Assembly (NCBI GenBank): GCA_963678235.1 | Contig: OY782766.1 | Location: 3,596,001-3,660,000 of the forward strand | Origin: JABMQB01 sp963678235 | GTDB lineage: Bacteria; Bacteroidota; Bacteroidia; Bacteroidales; Prolixibacteraceae | Direction of reading: 5' to 3' | Length of the DNA stretch: 64,000 nt | Shown here: piece after piece, positions 51,448 to 59,936 of the stretch | How positions within the stretch are numbered: the first letter of the stretch is position 1 | How the letters are laid out: every line of letters starts with the position of its first letter | Translations under genes and position numbers: made by a program | Notes under the pieces: model-generated | Told to the model about the DNA's origin: nothing | Database searches by the model: none | Seen by the model: the letters and a program-made list of their open reading frames with translations, nothing else

Positions 51448-53950
51448 ACTCCACAAAATCGGGAATCGAAGGATCAAACAACGGCGATGATGGTGCAGCA
51501 ACTCCAATGACTAATGCAACACTTAGAAATATTACTGTTTATGGAATGGGCGAAAAACCTTTTTATCTAAAAGAAGGTGCTGGTCAGGTAAACGTTGACA
51601 ATATTGTAATTGGTGGATTGGTTGAAAGTAAAGAACAACCTATTTTCTATGCAGATAGTGATGATTCAGATGCGCAAGCAAGAATCACAGATGGAGACGT
51701 TGTTGTGACAAATGCAAGGTTTGTTGATATTGTTGGCGCTCAAACCAAAGCAGTTGATGGATTAAGCATTGGTGAAAACCCTGCTGCTTCAGGAGCTGGC
51801 AATGGTGTTTCAAAACCAGATTGGATGCCAGATGCACTAAATAATGTTGATGGTTCAACCACAGTATTTGGAGATGCTCCTTCAGGAGGTGAAGTTGCTT
51901 TGAGTGGTGATATTACAACCGATGTAACTTTAAATGCAACAACAGATTATAAATTGATTGGTGGCTTGGTTGTAACAGCTGGAGCCTCTTTAACAATTCC
52001 TGCCGGAACCAAAATTGAAGCAGTTGGTGGTCAAATATCTTATATTGCCGTAGCACAAGATGCTCAAATCTTTATTAATGGAACAGCAGATGCCCCTGTA
52101 ATTATGACTTCTGATGATCCAACACCAGGATCATGGGGTGGTTTGGTTATTTGTGGTAAAGCTCCAACTAATAAGTCAGATGCTTCTGCAGGCGCCGAAG
52201 TTTCAGGATTGCCTTATGGGGGTACAGATGTAAGTGACAACTCTGGTGTTATTAAATACTTACGCGTTGAATATACCGGATTCAATTATAACGAAGAGAA
52301 ACAGTTTAATGGAGTTTCATTCTTTGGTGTTGGTAACGGAACCGAAGTTGATTATGTAGTTTCTTACAAAGGGAAAGACGATGGTATTGAATTCTTTGGA
52401 GGATCTGTAAATGCTTCTCACCTCGTATCAGTTTACAGCGATGACGATGGTATTGACTTTGCTGATGGTTGGTCAGGAACAGGTGAATATTGGGTTTCAT
52501 TAAACTCCACTAAATCAGGAATCGAAGGCTCAAATAACGGCGATGATGGTACTGCTACACCAATGACCGATTGTACATTGAGAAACTTGACTGTTTATGG
52601 AATGGGTGAAAAACCATTTTATTTTAAAGAAGGTGGTGGTAAACAAAATATTGATAATATTGTAATTGGTGGTTTGGTCGAATCAAAATCACAAGCAATT
52701 TTCTATGCCGATGACGATAATGCAAAAGCAAGGATCGATGCTGGTGACATTGTTGTTTCAAACGTAAAATTTGTAAACATCGTGGATGGTAGCCAACCAA
52801 AAGCAGTGGAAGGTTTAACCGTTGGTGAGAATCCTGCAGCAACTGGTGCTGGTAATGGAATCAACAAACCAAGTTGGATGCCGGATGCTTTAAATAATGT
52901 AAATGGAACAGAAACTGTATTTGGTGATCCGGTTTCAGGAGTTGAAGTTGCATTAAGCGGTGATATTACAGGAGATGTTGAATTAAATGCTGCAAACGAT
53001 TATAAACTCTACGGAGCATTGGTTGTAAAATCAGGTGCTTCATTAACGATTCCTGCAGGAACTGTAATTGAAGCTAAAGGTGGACAAATATCTTATATCG
53101 CAGTTGCTCAAGGTGGTAAAATTTATGTAAATGGTACAGCTGATGCACCGGTTGTTATGACATCAGATGATCCAACACCAGGATCATGGGGAGGTTTGGT
53201 TGTTTGCGGTAAAGCACCAACAAACAAATCAGATGCTTCTGCCGGGGCAGAAGTGTCAGGCTTACCTTACGGAGGAACCGTTGTGGATGATAATTCAGGT
53301 GTGATTAAATACTTGCGCGTAGAATATACTGGCTTTAATTATAATGATGAGAAACAATTTAATGGTGTTTCATTCTTCGGTGTAGGAAATGGGACCGAGG
53401 TTGACTATTTAGTTTCCTATAAGGGAAAAGATGATGGTATCGAATTCTTTGGTGGAACAGTAAATGCTTCACACCTGGTATCTGTATATAGCGACGATGA
53501 TGGTATTGACTTCGCTGATGGATGGTCAGGAACTGGAGAATATTGGTTCTCAATGAATTCCACAAAATCAGGAATCGAAGGATCAAACAATGGTGACGAC
53601 GGTGCTGCAACTCCAATGACAGACTGTACGTTAAGAAACTTGACTGTTTATGGAATGGGCGAGAAACCGTACTATTTTAAAGAAGGAGGTGGTAAACAAA
53701 ATATTGATAATATCGTTATTGGTGGATTGGTTGAAGGCAAATCACATGCATATTTTTATGCTGATGATGCCAATGCCCAGGCAAGGATTGATGCCAATGA
53801 AATTGTAGTTACAAACTGTAAGTTTTATAACATTGGTGAACATGCTAAAGCAATTTCGGGTTTAACTGTTGGTGAAAATGCAGATGCAACCGGCGCTGGA
53901 AATGGAATTGAAAAACCAAGCTGGATGTCAGATGCTTTAAATACAGTAAA
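50851..53950 (+). repeat. Three tandem ~1.05-kb coding repeats
   Basis: Marker GATGATCCAAC(G/A)CC(T/A)GG occurs at about 51058, 52110 and 53163, and the segment GGTATTGACTTTGC occurs once per copy. The copies differ mainly at synonymous positions, suggesting recent duplication or gene conversion. Such repeats are also prone to assembly collapse. Confidence 0.85.
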
Positions 53951-53975
53951 CAGTACAACAAAAGTTATAGAATAA
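51507..53975 (+). CDS. C-terminal part of the frameshifted beta-helix lipoprotein
   Basis: 822 residues starting at an internal Met (MTNATLRNITVYGMGEKP). It contains the end of repeat 1 and repeats 2 and 3. It has no signal peptide of its own; the open frame extends left to the deletion point, showing it is the continuation of the 50743 frame and not a separate gene. Confidence 0.7.
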   Translation: MTNATLRNITVYGMGEKPFYLKEGAGQVNVDNIVIGGLVESKEQPIFYADSDDSDAQARITDGDVVVTNARFVDIVGAQTKAVDGLSIGENPAASGAGNGVSKPDWMPDALNNVDGSTTVFGDAPSGGEVALSGDITTDVTLNATTDYKLIGGLVVTAGASLTIPAGTKIEAVGGQISYIAVAQDAQIFINGTADAPVIMTSDDPTPGSWGGLVICGKAPTNKSDASAGAEVSGLPYGGTDVSDNSGVIKYLRVEYTGFNYNEEKQFNGVSFFGVGNGTEVDYVVSYKGKDDGIEFFGGSVNASHLVSVYSDDDGIDFADGWSGTGEYWVSLNSTKSGIEGSNNGDDGTATPMTDCTLRNLTVYGMGEKPFYFKEGGGKQNIDNIVIGGLVESKSQAIFYADDDNAKARIDAGDIVVSNVKFVNIVDGSQPKAVEGLTVGENPAATGAGNGINKPSWMPDALNNVNGTETVFGDPVSGVEVALSGDITGDVELNAANDYKLYGALVVKSGASLTIPAGTVIEAKGGQISYIAVAQGGKIYVNGTADAPVVMTSDDPTPGSWGGLVVCGKAPTNKSDASAGAEVSGLPYGGTVVDDNSGVIKYLRVEYTGFNYNDEKQFNGVSFFGVGNGTEVDYLVSYKGKDDGIEFFGGTVNASHLVSVYSDDDGIDFADGWSGTGEYWFSMNSTKSGIEGSNNGDDGAATPMTDCTLRNLTVYGMGEKPYYFKEGGGKQNIDNIVIGGLVEGKSHAYFYADDANAQARIDANEIVVTNCKFYNIGEHAKAISGLTVGENADATGAGNGIEKPSWMSDALNTVNSTTKVIE

Positions 53976-53998
53976 AAAATACATTAAATTAGATAATT

Positions 53999-54024
53999 AA
54001 AGCCCTCCAGCATTGGAGGGCTTT
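53999..54024 (+). terminator. Hairpin after the beta-helix gene
   Basis: Perfect 10-bp arms AAAGCCCTCC/GGAGGGCTTT with a 6-nt loop, 24 bp after the stop. The following T-tract is short, so termination may be partial. Confidence 0.65.
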
Positions 54025-54044
54025 ATGTACTTAAGAATTTATCC

Positions 54045-54512
54045 ATGAGAAGAGCAGGCATAATAATTACATTTCTTTGCGTCTTGGTTTTACAATCTTT
54101 TTCACAGGACATTAAACTAATTGATGGTTACTATTATAAAAAAGATATGCTGTACACAGGGAAGCATATTGAAAGTTATGAAAATGGGAAACCCAAATTG
54201 GTTATGTACATCCATAATGGATTAAAAGATGGCTTAGTAATTAGTTATTATGAAAATGGTATTCAGGCTGAACAAAAATCTTATAAAGAAGGATTGAAAG
54301 ACGGTGCATGGATAAATTGGAATGAAGAGGGTGTAAAAATTGCGGAGGCTAATTATAAAAAGGACAAAAAAGAAGGAGATTGGTTTGTGTGGGATAACGA
54401 TGGTAAATTGCTATATGAGATGAAATATTCGAAAGGCAAAAAGATCGGAACCTGGAAGAAATACGATAGCTCTGGAACGCTTTTGTCCAAAAGAAAATTC
54501 AAAAAACCGTAA
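54045..54512 (+). CDS. Secreted MORN_2-repeat (YwqK-like) protein
   Basis: A 155-residue protein with a signal peptide (1-20, LVLQSFSQ) and about four or five MORN-variant repeats (YYENGIQAEQKSYKEG; GKPKLVMYIHNG; WIMNEEG-type; YDSSGTLLSKRKF). Often annotated as YwqK-family antitoxin, but the signal peptide and envelope context argue against a toxin partner; none is adjacent. Lies between the beta-helix gene and the carboxypeptidase-like gene, but whether it shares the Pho regulon is not shown: it has no clear box of its own. Confidence 0.7.
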   Translation: MRRAGIIITFLCVLVLQSFSQDIKLIDGYYYKKDMLYTGKHIESYENGKPKLVMYIHNGLKDGLVISYYENGIQAEQKSYKEGLKDGAWINWNEEGVKIAEANYKKDKKEGDWFVWDNDGKLLYEMKYSKGKKIGTWKKYDSSGTLLSKRKFKKP

Positions 54513-54519
54513 TAAAACT

Positions 54520-54563
54520 TTAATGGTATTTTAATTTCTCTTTAATTACAGCGTAACAACAAC
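54520..54563 (+). promoter_or_regulatory. Predicted Pho box upstream of the small carboxypeptidase-like gene
   Basis: TTAAT (54520), TTAAT (54531), TTAAT (54542), GTAAC (54553): all four units match [T/G]TAA[T/C] exactly at 11-bp spacing. TACCTTTG (54568-54575) is a candidate -7. Confidence 0.7.
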
Positions 54564-54610
54564 AACGTACCTTTGAAGTATAAAGTTTGAAACAAATAAA
54601 TTTATATACA

Positions 54611-54961
54611 ATGAAAAGGTTAATCGTTTTACTTATCGTATCGTGTTTTACACTAGTAAGCTTTGCAAAAAAGAGTGACACAAAAACAGAAAAGCCTGCA
54701 AAAGCTGAATCATCAGTTGAGATTAAAGGGAAAGTGGTTGATTTTAATACCGGAGAAGCATTAGTTGGTGTTGAAATTACACTCGAAGGTACAGATACAA
54801 AAGCATACACAGATTTTGACGGTGATTTTGTAATTAAAAATGTAAATCCAGGAGAATGTAACTTAATCGCTTCTTACATTTCTTACGAAAAAAGCTACGT
54901 TGAAAAATTAACAGTTGATAAAAACAATCAGGTGGATATAAAGTTGATTGAATCAAATTAA
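54611..54961 (+). CDS. Small secreted carboxypeptidase-like regulatory-domain protein
   Basis: A 116-residue protein with a signal peptide (about 1-18, ending FTLVSFAKK). The mature part is one carboxypeptidase-regulatory-like beta-sandwich (IKGKVVDFNTGEALVGVEIT; DFDGDFVIKNVNPGECNLIA), the same type found at the N-terminus of SusC/TonB receptors, but stand-alone. No lipobox. An earlier frame opening at 54587 (TTG) is not needed. Its Pho box makes it a probable phosphate-starvation protein; it may bind the TonB receptor or another envelope partner. Confidence 0.75.
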   Translation: MKRLIVLLIVSCFTLVSFAKKSDTKTEKPAKAESSVEIKGKVVDFNTGEALVGVEITLEGTDTKAYTDFDGDFVIKNVNPGECNLIASYISYEKSYVEKLTVDKNNQVDIKLIESN

Positions 54962-54998
54962 CTAGCCTGATATTTCTATTATACTTAAGATTGAATAG

Positions 54999-55025
54999 CC
55001 ATCTCTGAGAGCAGGGATGGTTTTT
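54999..55025 (+). terminator. Terminator of the carboxypeptidase-like gene
   Basis: Stem CCATCTCTG/CAGGGATGG (9 bp, one G-U) with loop AGAG, followed by TTTTT, 37 bp after the stop. Confidence 0.75.
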
Positions 55026-55041
55026 CGAGTTCTAATGTGTA

Positions 55042-56196
55042 CTAACCCTGAACAATATGTTGGTCCCTGAAACGGCCAGGAGTAATTCCTTCTTTCTGTT
55101 TAAATATCCGGATAAAGGTATTTAGTGATCCGAATCCGGAAAGCTCTGAAATATAGTTTAGCGAATAGTTTTTTAAGGATAGATCGGATAAAAGCTTTTT
55201 TGCTTCTTCAATCCTGTAATTGTTTACAAATTCAACAAACGTACAATTAAAGTCCTTGTTGATTAAGTTAGAAACGTAAGTCCTGTTGGTATTTAATAGT
55301 TTACAGACGTTAGTAATTTTTAAATCGTTTTGTTTGAAAAGTTGATCTTTTACAAACAGTTTTATCAGCTCATCTTTTAAGTGATTATGGGCATAGTCTT
55401 TCATATTTACTTCATTTTGAACCTCAAGGTCCTTTTCCAGGTCAACAATATTGTGGTTTTGCATATATCCCTGAAATCCAATCAAAAACAACAGGATGCT
55501 GAAAATTAGCGATGGAAATAGAAGCAGATAAACTGAATCTTCAAAAGTTGCCCTGCCAAGCACATTAAAGACAGTACTGGCAATTGAAGTAAGAATGATG
55601 GAATACAGTAAAAGGTTCACCCAGTTAAGCGATTTGCTTTTTAGGTCCGAATAAAAGTTTGCAATCTTTTTATTATACCGAACAACCAAACGATGACCTG
55701 CAATTAAAAACACAATGATTTGAACCGAAAAAATTATTCTGCTAAGAATGTAAATGTTTTTTTGCACTTTAAAAAGCAAAGATGGAGGGGAGATTAATCC
55801 CCGTTGATGTACAAAACCATGAAAAAAGTTGAGGCTTTCTGCAGGTTCCATGATTTGGTAAACAATCAATTCGGCACAGGCAAAAATGAATGCAGGCAAA
55901 AGAAAGAGCAGATTTTTTAATTTGACCCTTGTGTCGATTGTCAATGTTTTTATATACCAATAATAAAAGGGGTAAACCGATAGAGATGAAAAAGTATAAA
56001 TAGGACCGAATATTTTAAAGTTATAGTCTTGTTGACGAAAGTAGAGCGCATGGCTTAGGTAAACAAAGAATGCCAATACCATAAATATCCCCAATAGAAA
56101 TTTTGTTTTGTTTTTTTGTCGAAACGAAGTCAACAGAAGTACTGCCCAAAAAGCAGTTACATACATAGGGGTGTAAATAATTAAATCTTTCAGCAT
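55042..56196 (-). CDS. AraC-family regulator with N-terminal membrane domain
   Basis: A 384-residue protein. About seven hydrophobic segments (residues 5-250) form a membrane sensor-like region; a C-terminal AraC HTH pair (about 280-380) includes ITNVCKLLNTNRTYVSNLIN and the conserved second helix region LNYISELSGFGSLNTFIRIF then KQKEGITPGRFR. Such membrane AraC proteins are common in Bacteroidota and control nearby transport or polysaccharide genes. Convergent with the carboxypeptidase-like gene; its target is not evident. Confidence 0.88.
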   Translation of the reverse strand: MLKDLIIYTPMYVTAFWAVLLLTSFRQKNKTKFLLGIFMVLAFFVYLSHALYFRQQDYNFKIFGPIYTFSSLSVYPFYYWYIKTLTIDTRVKLKNLLFLLPAFIFACAELIVYQIMEPAESLNFFHGFVHQRGLISPPSLLFKVQKNIYILSRIIFSVQIIVFLIAGHRLVVRYNKKIANFYSDLKSKSLNWVNLLLYSIILTSIASTVFNVLGRATFEDSVYLLLFPSLIFSILLFLIGFQGYMQNHNIVDLEKDLEVQNEVNMKDYAHNHLKDELIKLFVKDQLFKQNDLKITNVCKLLNTNRTYVSNLINKDFNCTFVEFVNNYRIEEAKKLLSDLSLKNYSLNYISELSGFGSLNTFIRIFKQKEGITPGRFRDQHIVQG

Positions 56197-56686
56197 TCCA
56201 ATTCAATGAGTGTAGCTTGAGCTAATTTACAATATGAATATTAAATGTACAAATTGGAGCAATATATTTACCAATCAAGAAGTACTTTTGACCATCTTTT
56301 TATGATTTCATAAGCTGAAGGGTAAGCGGGGATTCGTTTAAATTGAAAAAGCTGTCTATCTTCTACCTTTTCATGAAAAGCACTGTTTCAATACTCCGCT
56401 TATTGTTCGGTTTAAGACAATATTTGAACCTTCGGGTTTACCCCAAAACGGTTATACAATTAAACATGTATCGGAAAGAGGTAGCCCAAACTGCTTCTTT
56501 CCTTTCTATTTTTTAATGAACATAACAATCAATTGTTTGATATATTGACTGTAAACGAACAACTAATTTTGTGTCATTTAATATGCTATAAGCTGAATTA
56601 ATTAGCATAATATTATTCGTTAATTAGATTTTTCTGCTGGATAAATTATAAATTTATAGAATCAACTAATCAAAGGTATTTTATTA
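56197..56686. other. 490-bp intergenic region, no feature recognised
   Basis: Lies between the divergent AraC gene and the zinc-ribbon gene. No credible coding frame, hairpin or repeat. AT-rich, with a short GC-richer patch near 56440. Confidence 0.5.
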
Positions 56687-57112
56687 ATGAGCCAAATAAT
56701 TTGTAACAACTGTAAAGGAGCAAATGACCCTGTCAATAAGTTTTGCTCCAACTGCGGAACTATCCTTGATGGAAGTGTGCAGGAAGACGTTCAGGAACCA
56801 TCATCTTCAACAAAAACCATTCGCTCATCGGGCAACTATTCCGGGAAAATGATTAAAGGAAAAAAATCAAAAGGATGGAAGATTTTTAGAAATATCATTA
56901 TTGGCCTTGTATTGCTTGGAGTACTTACTCTTGTAATTTGGTTTCAGGTTGATCCGGATGCGGGTAAAAAACTCACCGATGCCTTAATGGGTATTGCATT
57001 TATGGCTGTTTTCTTTTTTGTAGGTTGGTTATTTATGCGTGGCAAAAAAAGGAAAACAAATTACGACTGGGATGATGATCAGTACAGTGATGTTGCTGAT
57101 GACGATGATTAA
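56687..57112 (+). CDS. Zinc-ribbon membrane protein, function unknown
   Basis: A 141-residue protein. An N-terminal zinc ribbon has two CxxC pairs (Cys6/Cys9 and Cys20/Cys23, in IICNNCKGANDPVNKFCSNCG-type sequence). Two hydrophobic segments follow (about 66-88, IIIGLVLLGVLTLVIWF; about 100-120, IAFMAVFFFVGWLF). The C-terminus is acidic (DDDQYSDVADDDD). Eighteen bases separate it from the next gene, which also has a zinc ribbon, so an operon is likely. Confidence 0.7.
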   Translation: MSQIICNNCKGANDPVNKFCSNCGTILDGSVQEDVQEPSSSTKTIRSSGNYSGKMIKGKKSKGWKIFRNIIIGLVLLGVLTLVIWFQVDPDAGKKLTDALMGIAFMAVFFFVGWLFMRGKKRKTNYDWDDDQYSDVADDDD

Positions 57113-57130
57113 CCTTTAAGAATATATACA

Positions 57131-57913
57131 ATGGCTTTTTGTTCAAATTGTGGAAAAGAAATCAATCAGGCTGCAGCTTTTTGTGGAAGTTGCGGCACTC
57201 CGGTTGTTCAGCAAAATACAGAAGTTTCACCTCGGGCAAATTTCGATGTGGTGAACCGCGAACGCTTAAACATGGTAAAAGTGGAACTTACAAATGCTGC
57301 ATTTCGATACGAAGCTGGTGCAATGCATTATATGAAGGGAGACCTTGATTTAGAATCCAATGTCCCTGGCATGGGAAAAATGTTTAAGTCGATGATTACC
57401 AAAGAGAAAATCATTAAACCGGTAATCAGGGGTACGGGCACGGTATTTTTACAACCTTCGTTTGGCGAGTTTACCATTCTTGACCTTCAAAATGATGAGT
57501 GGATACTCGATAGGGGCGCATATTACGCATCTGATATGGACATTGAAATTGGCGCATATACCAATAGGGCTATTAGTGCAATGTTTTCCGGTGAAAAATG
57601 GTTTCAAACTGTGGTTGCCGGAACCGGGAAAGTGGTGATTACATCGGCTGGTCCACTCGAAGAAATTGATTTAAATAACGATAAACTTGTGGTTGACGGG
57701 GCATTTGCAGTTGCACGGACTTCTGGAATCGATTTAAAAGTAACAAAAGCCACGAAAGGCATTTTTTCAACCATTATTTCAGGCGAAGGACTGGTTAATA
57801 CCTTTACCGGAACAGGAAAAATATTGATTGCCCCGGTTGACAACTATTTCAATACTTTAATTCATTCCATAAGAACTCTTGATTTTAAGATTCAAAATCT
57901 GGGGAAACGATAA
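57131..57913 (+). CDS. AIM24-family protein with N-terminal zinc ribbon
   Basis: A 260-residue protein. A zinc ribbon at the N-terminus (Cys4/Cys7 and Cys18/Cys21) leads into an AIM24-like beta domain (about 45-250), recognised by VELTNAAFRYEAGAMHYMKG, the VIRGTGTVFLQPSFGEF stretch, and the GTGKVVITSAGPLEEI strand. The AIM24 family has no settled function in bacteria. The zinc ribbon may aid localisation or self-assembly. Confidence 0.8.
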   Translation: MAFCSNCGKEINQAAAFCGSCGTPVVQQNTEVSPRANFDVVNRERLNMVKVELTNAAFRYEAGAMHYMKGDLDLESNVPGMGKMFKSMITKEKIIKPVIRGTGTVFLQPSFGEFTILDLQNDEWILDRGAYYASDMDIEIGAYTNRAISAMFSGEKWFQTVVAGTGKVVITSAGPLEEIDLNNDKLVVDGAFAVARTSGIDLKVTKATKGIFSTIISGEGLVNTFTGTGKILIAPVDNYFNTLIHSIRTLDFKIQNLGKR

Positions 57914-57985
57914 TCACTATTTCGAATTAAAATCAAAAAGGTTATACAAAAGCGCTATTAATAGTGCTGCAAATAAAATCAATAA

Positions 57986-59053
57986 ATGAAACAGCTTAGA
58001 TATTTGTTATTCGTTTTTGTAATGCTGGTGCTACCCAATATGGGCCAAGCACAAAAAATTCTTAGTGAGCATGAAACACAATGGGTACTCGAGGCAAGGG
58101 GCGAATTGGAGCAAGCTCTCTCCGATCCTGAAATGGAGGAAAGTGAACGGATACGATTGATTGAGAGAAGTGCAAAAACCTTAAAAGAATATGGTCAACC
58201 CTGGGCGTACCCAAGTGGCAATATCCCTTTGCAGGATTTGATGAACTCAAATTTCGAACAATGTAAAACCAATGTGAAAGAATGGTCAGATTATTCCTTA
58301 AAACTGGGAAATAAATCGTTGGAACAAAAAATGCAAATTATTAATCAATTGCAGGTTGAAGTTGGCGAAAGACAATTGCAATTATTAATTCCGGGCGGTA
58401 ACGCAGCGGTTTCATTGTCCATGGAATTTGTGAATACCTTTTTTGACGTAAATATTGTGGATGGGTTCACCAATGGGCAGGTCGGAAATGCACGGGATTT
58501 GAAAAACCGTTTTATTGAGCTTGCCAAACGAAGCGAACTTATGAAGCGATTAGAACAAATGATTAAGGATGATAAAGCTTCTTTGATTCAATTGGATAAA
58601 GACCGAAAATATATTAGGATTGCTGAAAATAAATGGGAAAGTGCTTATAGAAATGCAACTAATTCAACTCCAACGATAAAGGGTTACGAAGGTGCATCGC
58701 TCAATAATGCCCATGCTTCACAAACAAGTATTCAAAAAAAAGGAGTAATACACACTAATATATTGGTGGGAACATGGAGGTTTGGATTTCCCCAAACAGG
58801 GTATTTCTATTGGACGTTTAACACAAATAACACCTGGAAATTTGTAGACAAGATGAACGAAGGGGAACAAACCCAAACCGGAACCTATTCTGTTTTTGGA
58901 AATACCTTAAAACTTGTCGGGCCAAAAGGTGAATGTAGCGATGTGGAAGGTGTTTTCCAATTTGTAATTGAAGATGGCGACCTTCGCTTTACATCTATAA
59001 TTGACCCCTGTATGAGCAGAAAGCTTACGCTTAACCATGTTTGGGAAAAGTAA
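57986..59053 (+). CDS. Secreted protein with C-terminal lipocalin-like domain, function unknown
   Basis: A 355-residue protein with a signal peptide (about 1-22, LPNMGQAQ). The central part is helical and charged (EQALSDPEMEESERIRLIER; AKRSELMKRLEQMIKDDKA). The last ~100 residues look like a lipocalin-type beta barrel (LVGTWRFGFPQTGYFYWTF; GTYSVFGNTLKLVG). It follows the AIM24 gene by 72 bp, probably in one unit. No family is assigned. Confidence 0.6.
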   Translation: MKQLRYLLFVFVMLVLPNMGQAQKILSEHETQWVLEARGELEQALSDPEMEESERIRLIERSAKTLKEYGQPWAYPSGNIPLQDLMNSNFEQCKTNVKEWSDYSLKLGNKSLEQKMQIINQLQVEVGERQLQLLIPGGNAAVSLSMEFVNTFFDVNIVDGFTNGQVGNARDLKNRFIELAKRSELMKRLEQMIKDDKASLIQLDKDRKYIRIAENKWESAYRNATNSTPTIKGYEGASLNNAHASQTSIQKKGVIHTNILVGTWRFGFPQTGYFYWTFNTNNTWKFVDKMNEGEQTQTGTYSVFGNTLKLVGPKGECSDVEGVFQFVIEDGDLRFTSIIDPCMSRKLTLNHVWEK

Positions 59054-59095
59054 TTATAATGGATCCAATGGTTCCTAAACATGGAAATGGCTATT

Positions 59096-59932
59096 TTATG
59101 TAAACCATTTTTTCCATAAAATCGTAAGAGGATTTTTTATGGATGAATTAATTTTAGCCTGGTTGATGGAATTTTTAAATTCCTTGCCAAAGCGTTTTGA
59201 CGCGAAAAGTTTTGTTCCATCTTTTAGTGTAAGTAAAAGATCGTGGTGGTTATATCTATGAATAAATTCGTTATTTACCAATAAGCTGTTGCTAATCAGG
59301 TGAAAATTGTAGTCTGTAATAAGCATATCTTTATAATATCCCAGGTTTTTTGTTATGGTCAACTTACTTCCATCTTCCAAATAAACATACGATACAACAC
59401 CATCAGCCTGCAGGTATTTAATTTCCTTCACGTTAACAAATTCGATCACGCCATTGTGTAAATGAAAAGCAATATTGTTGTTTTTTGAAACTTTTTCGTT
59501 TCCAATCCGATCGAGGAGAAGTTTTATCTGTTTGTTGAAATACGTATTTTTTATTTTTTCAATGGCTTTATTTACAGCAATAACCAACTCCGCGTCATCA
59601 AGGGGTTTATATAAAAAATCAATTGCCGAATATTTAATAGCTCTCAGGGTATGCTCTTTCGCGCTTTCGCCGGTAATAAAAATAATTTCAAAATCTATTT
59701 TACCATTTTCTGACAGTTTTAATAGCAAATCAAAACCAGTACCCTTTTGCAGTTGGATATCAAGGAAAACAACTTCATAATTGCCAGGTTGGATCATTTC
59801 AAAAGCTTCTTCAAGACTGAATGCCTGATCTGGAGGAAGGATGGAAGGGCATAGCTTCTCTATCCTTTGTTTAATGTAATTTGAGGTGTCGGCAATATCC
59901 TCAACAATTAAAGCTTTTATTTTTTTATCCAT
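59096..59932 (-). CDS. LytTR-family response regulator
   Basis: A 278-residue regulator. Receiver (about 5-125): IKALIVEDIAD, phospho-acceptor in VVFLDIQLQKGTG, Lys in DFLYKPLDD. A C-terminal LytTR DNA-binding domain (about 175-270) has IKYLQADGVVSYVYLEDG and FHLISNSLLVNNEFI-type strands. The ATG at 59932 (MDKKIKALIVED) is preferred over a longer frame from 60016 that would overlap the kinase; it lies 4 bp after the kinase stop. Paired with the kinase. The 20-bp spaced motif upstream of the divergent gene is its likely target. Confidence 0.9.
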   Translation of the reverse strand: MDKKIKALIVEDIADTSNYIKQRIEKLCPSILPPDQAFSLEEAFEMIQPGNYEVVFLDIQLQKGTGFDLLLKLSENGKIDFEIIFITGESAKEHTLRAIKYSAIDFLYKPLDDAELVIAVNKAIEKIKNTYFNKQIKLLLDRIGNEKVSKNNNIAFHLHNGVIEFVNVKEIKYLQADGVVSYVYLEDGSKLTITKNLGYYKDMLITDYNFHLISNSLLVNNEFIHRYNHHDLLLTLKDGTKLFASKRFGKEFKNSINQAKINSSIKNPLTILWKKWFT

Positions 59933-59936
59933 GATG

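Larger units (their letters stand above)
50743..53975 (+). pseudogene. Frameshifted gene for a lipoprotein of three ~350-residue beta-helix repeats
   Basis: Two frames belong to one gene. Signal peptide and lipobox (ALVSCEKDD) start at 50743. The repeat is read three times with nearly identical DNA at about 1053-bp spacing. Copy 1 reads GACTTTGC-GATGG at 51401-51412 where copies 2 and 3 have GACTTTGCTGATGG; one missing T shifts the frame, giving a false end at 51447. Restoring the base fuses both frames into about 1077 residues. The fold (IYVNGTADAPVIMTSDD; KDDGIEFFGG; SDDDGIDFADGW) resembles right-handed beta-helix (pectin-lyase-like) proteins. No catalytic site is recognised. Whether the base loss is real or an assembly error is unknown. 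Confidence 0.85.

Noticed and set aside
54045..54512. Antitoxin function for the YwqK/MORN-like protein
   Set aside because: It has a signal peptide and no adjacent toxin gene; the antitoxin name is a family label only.
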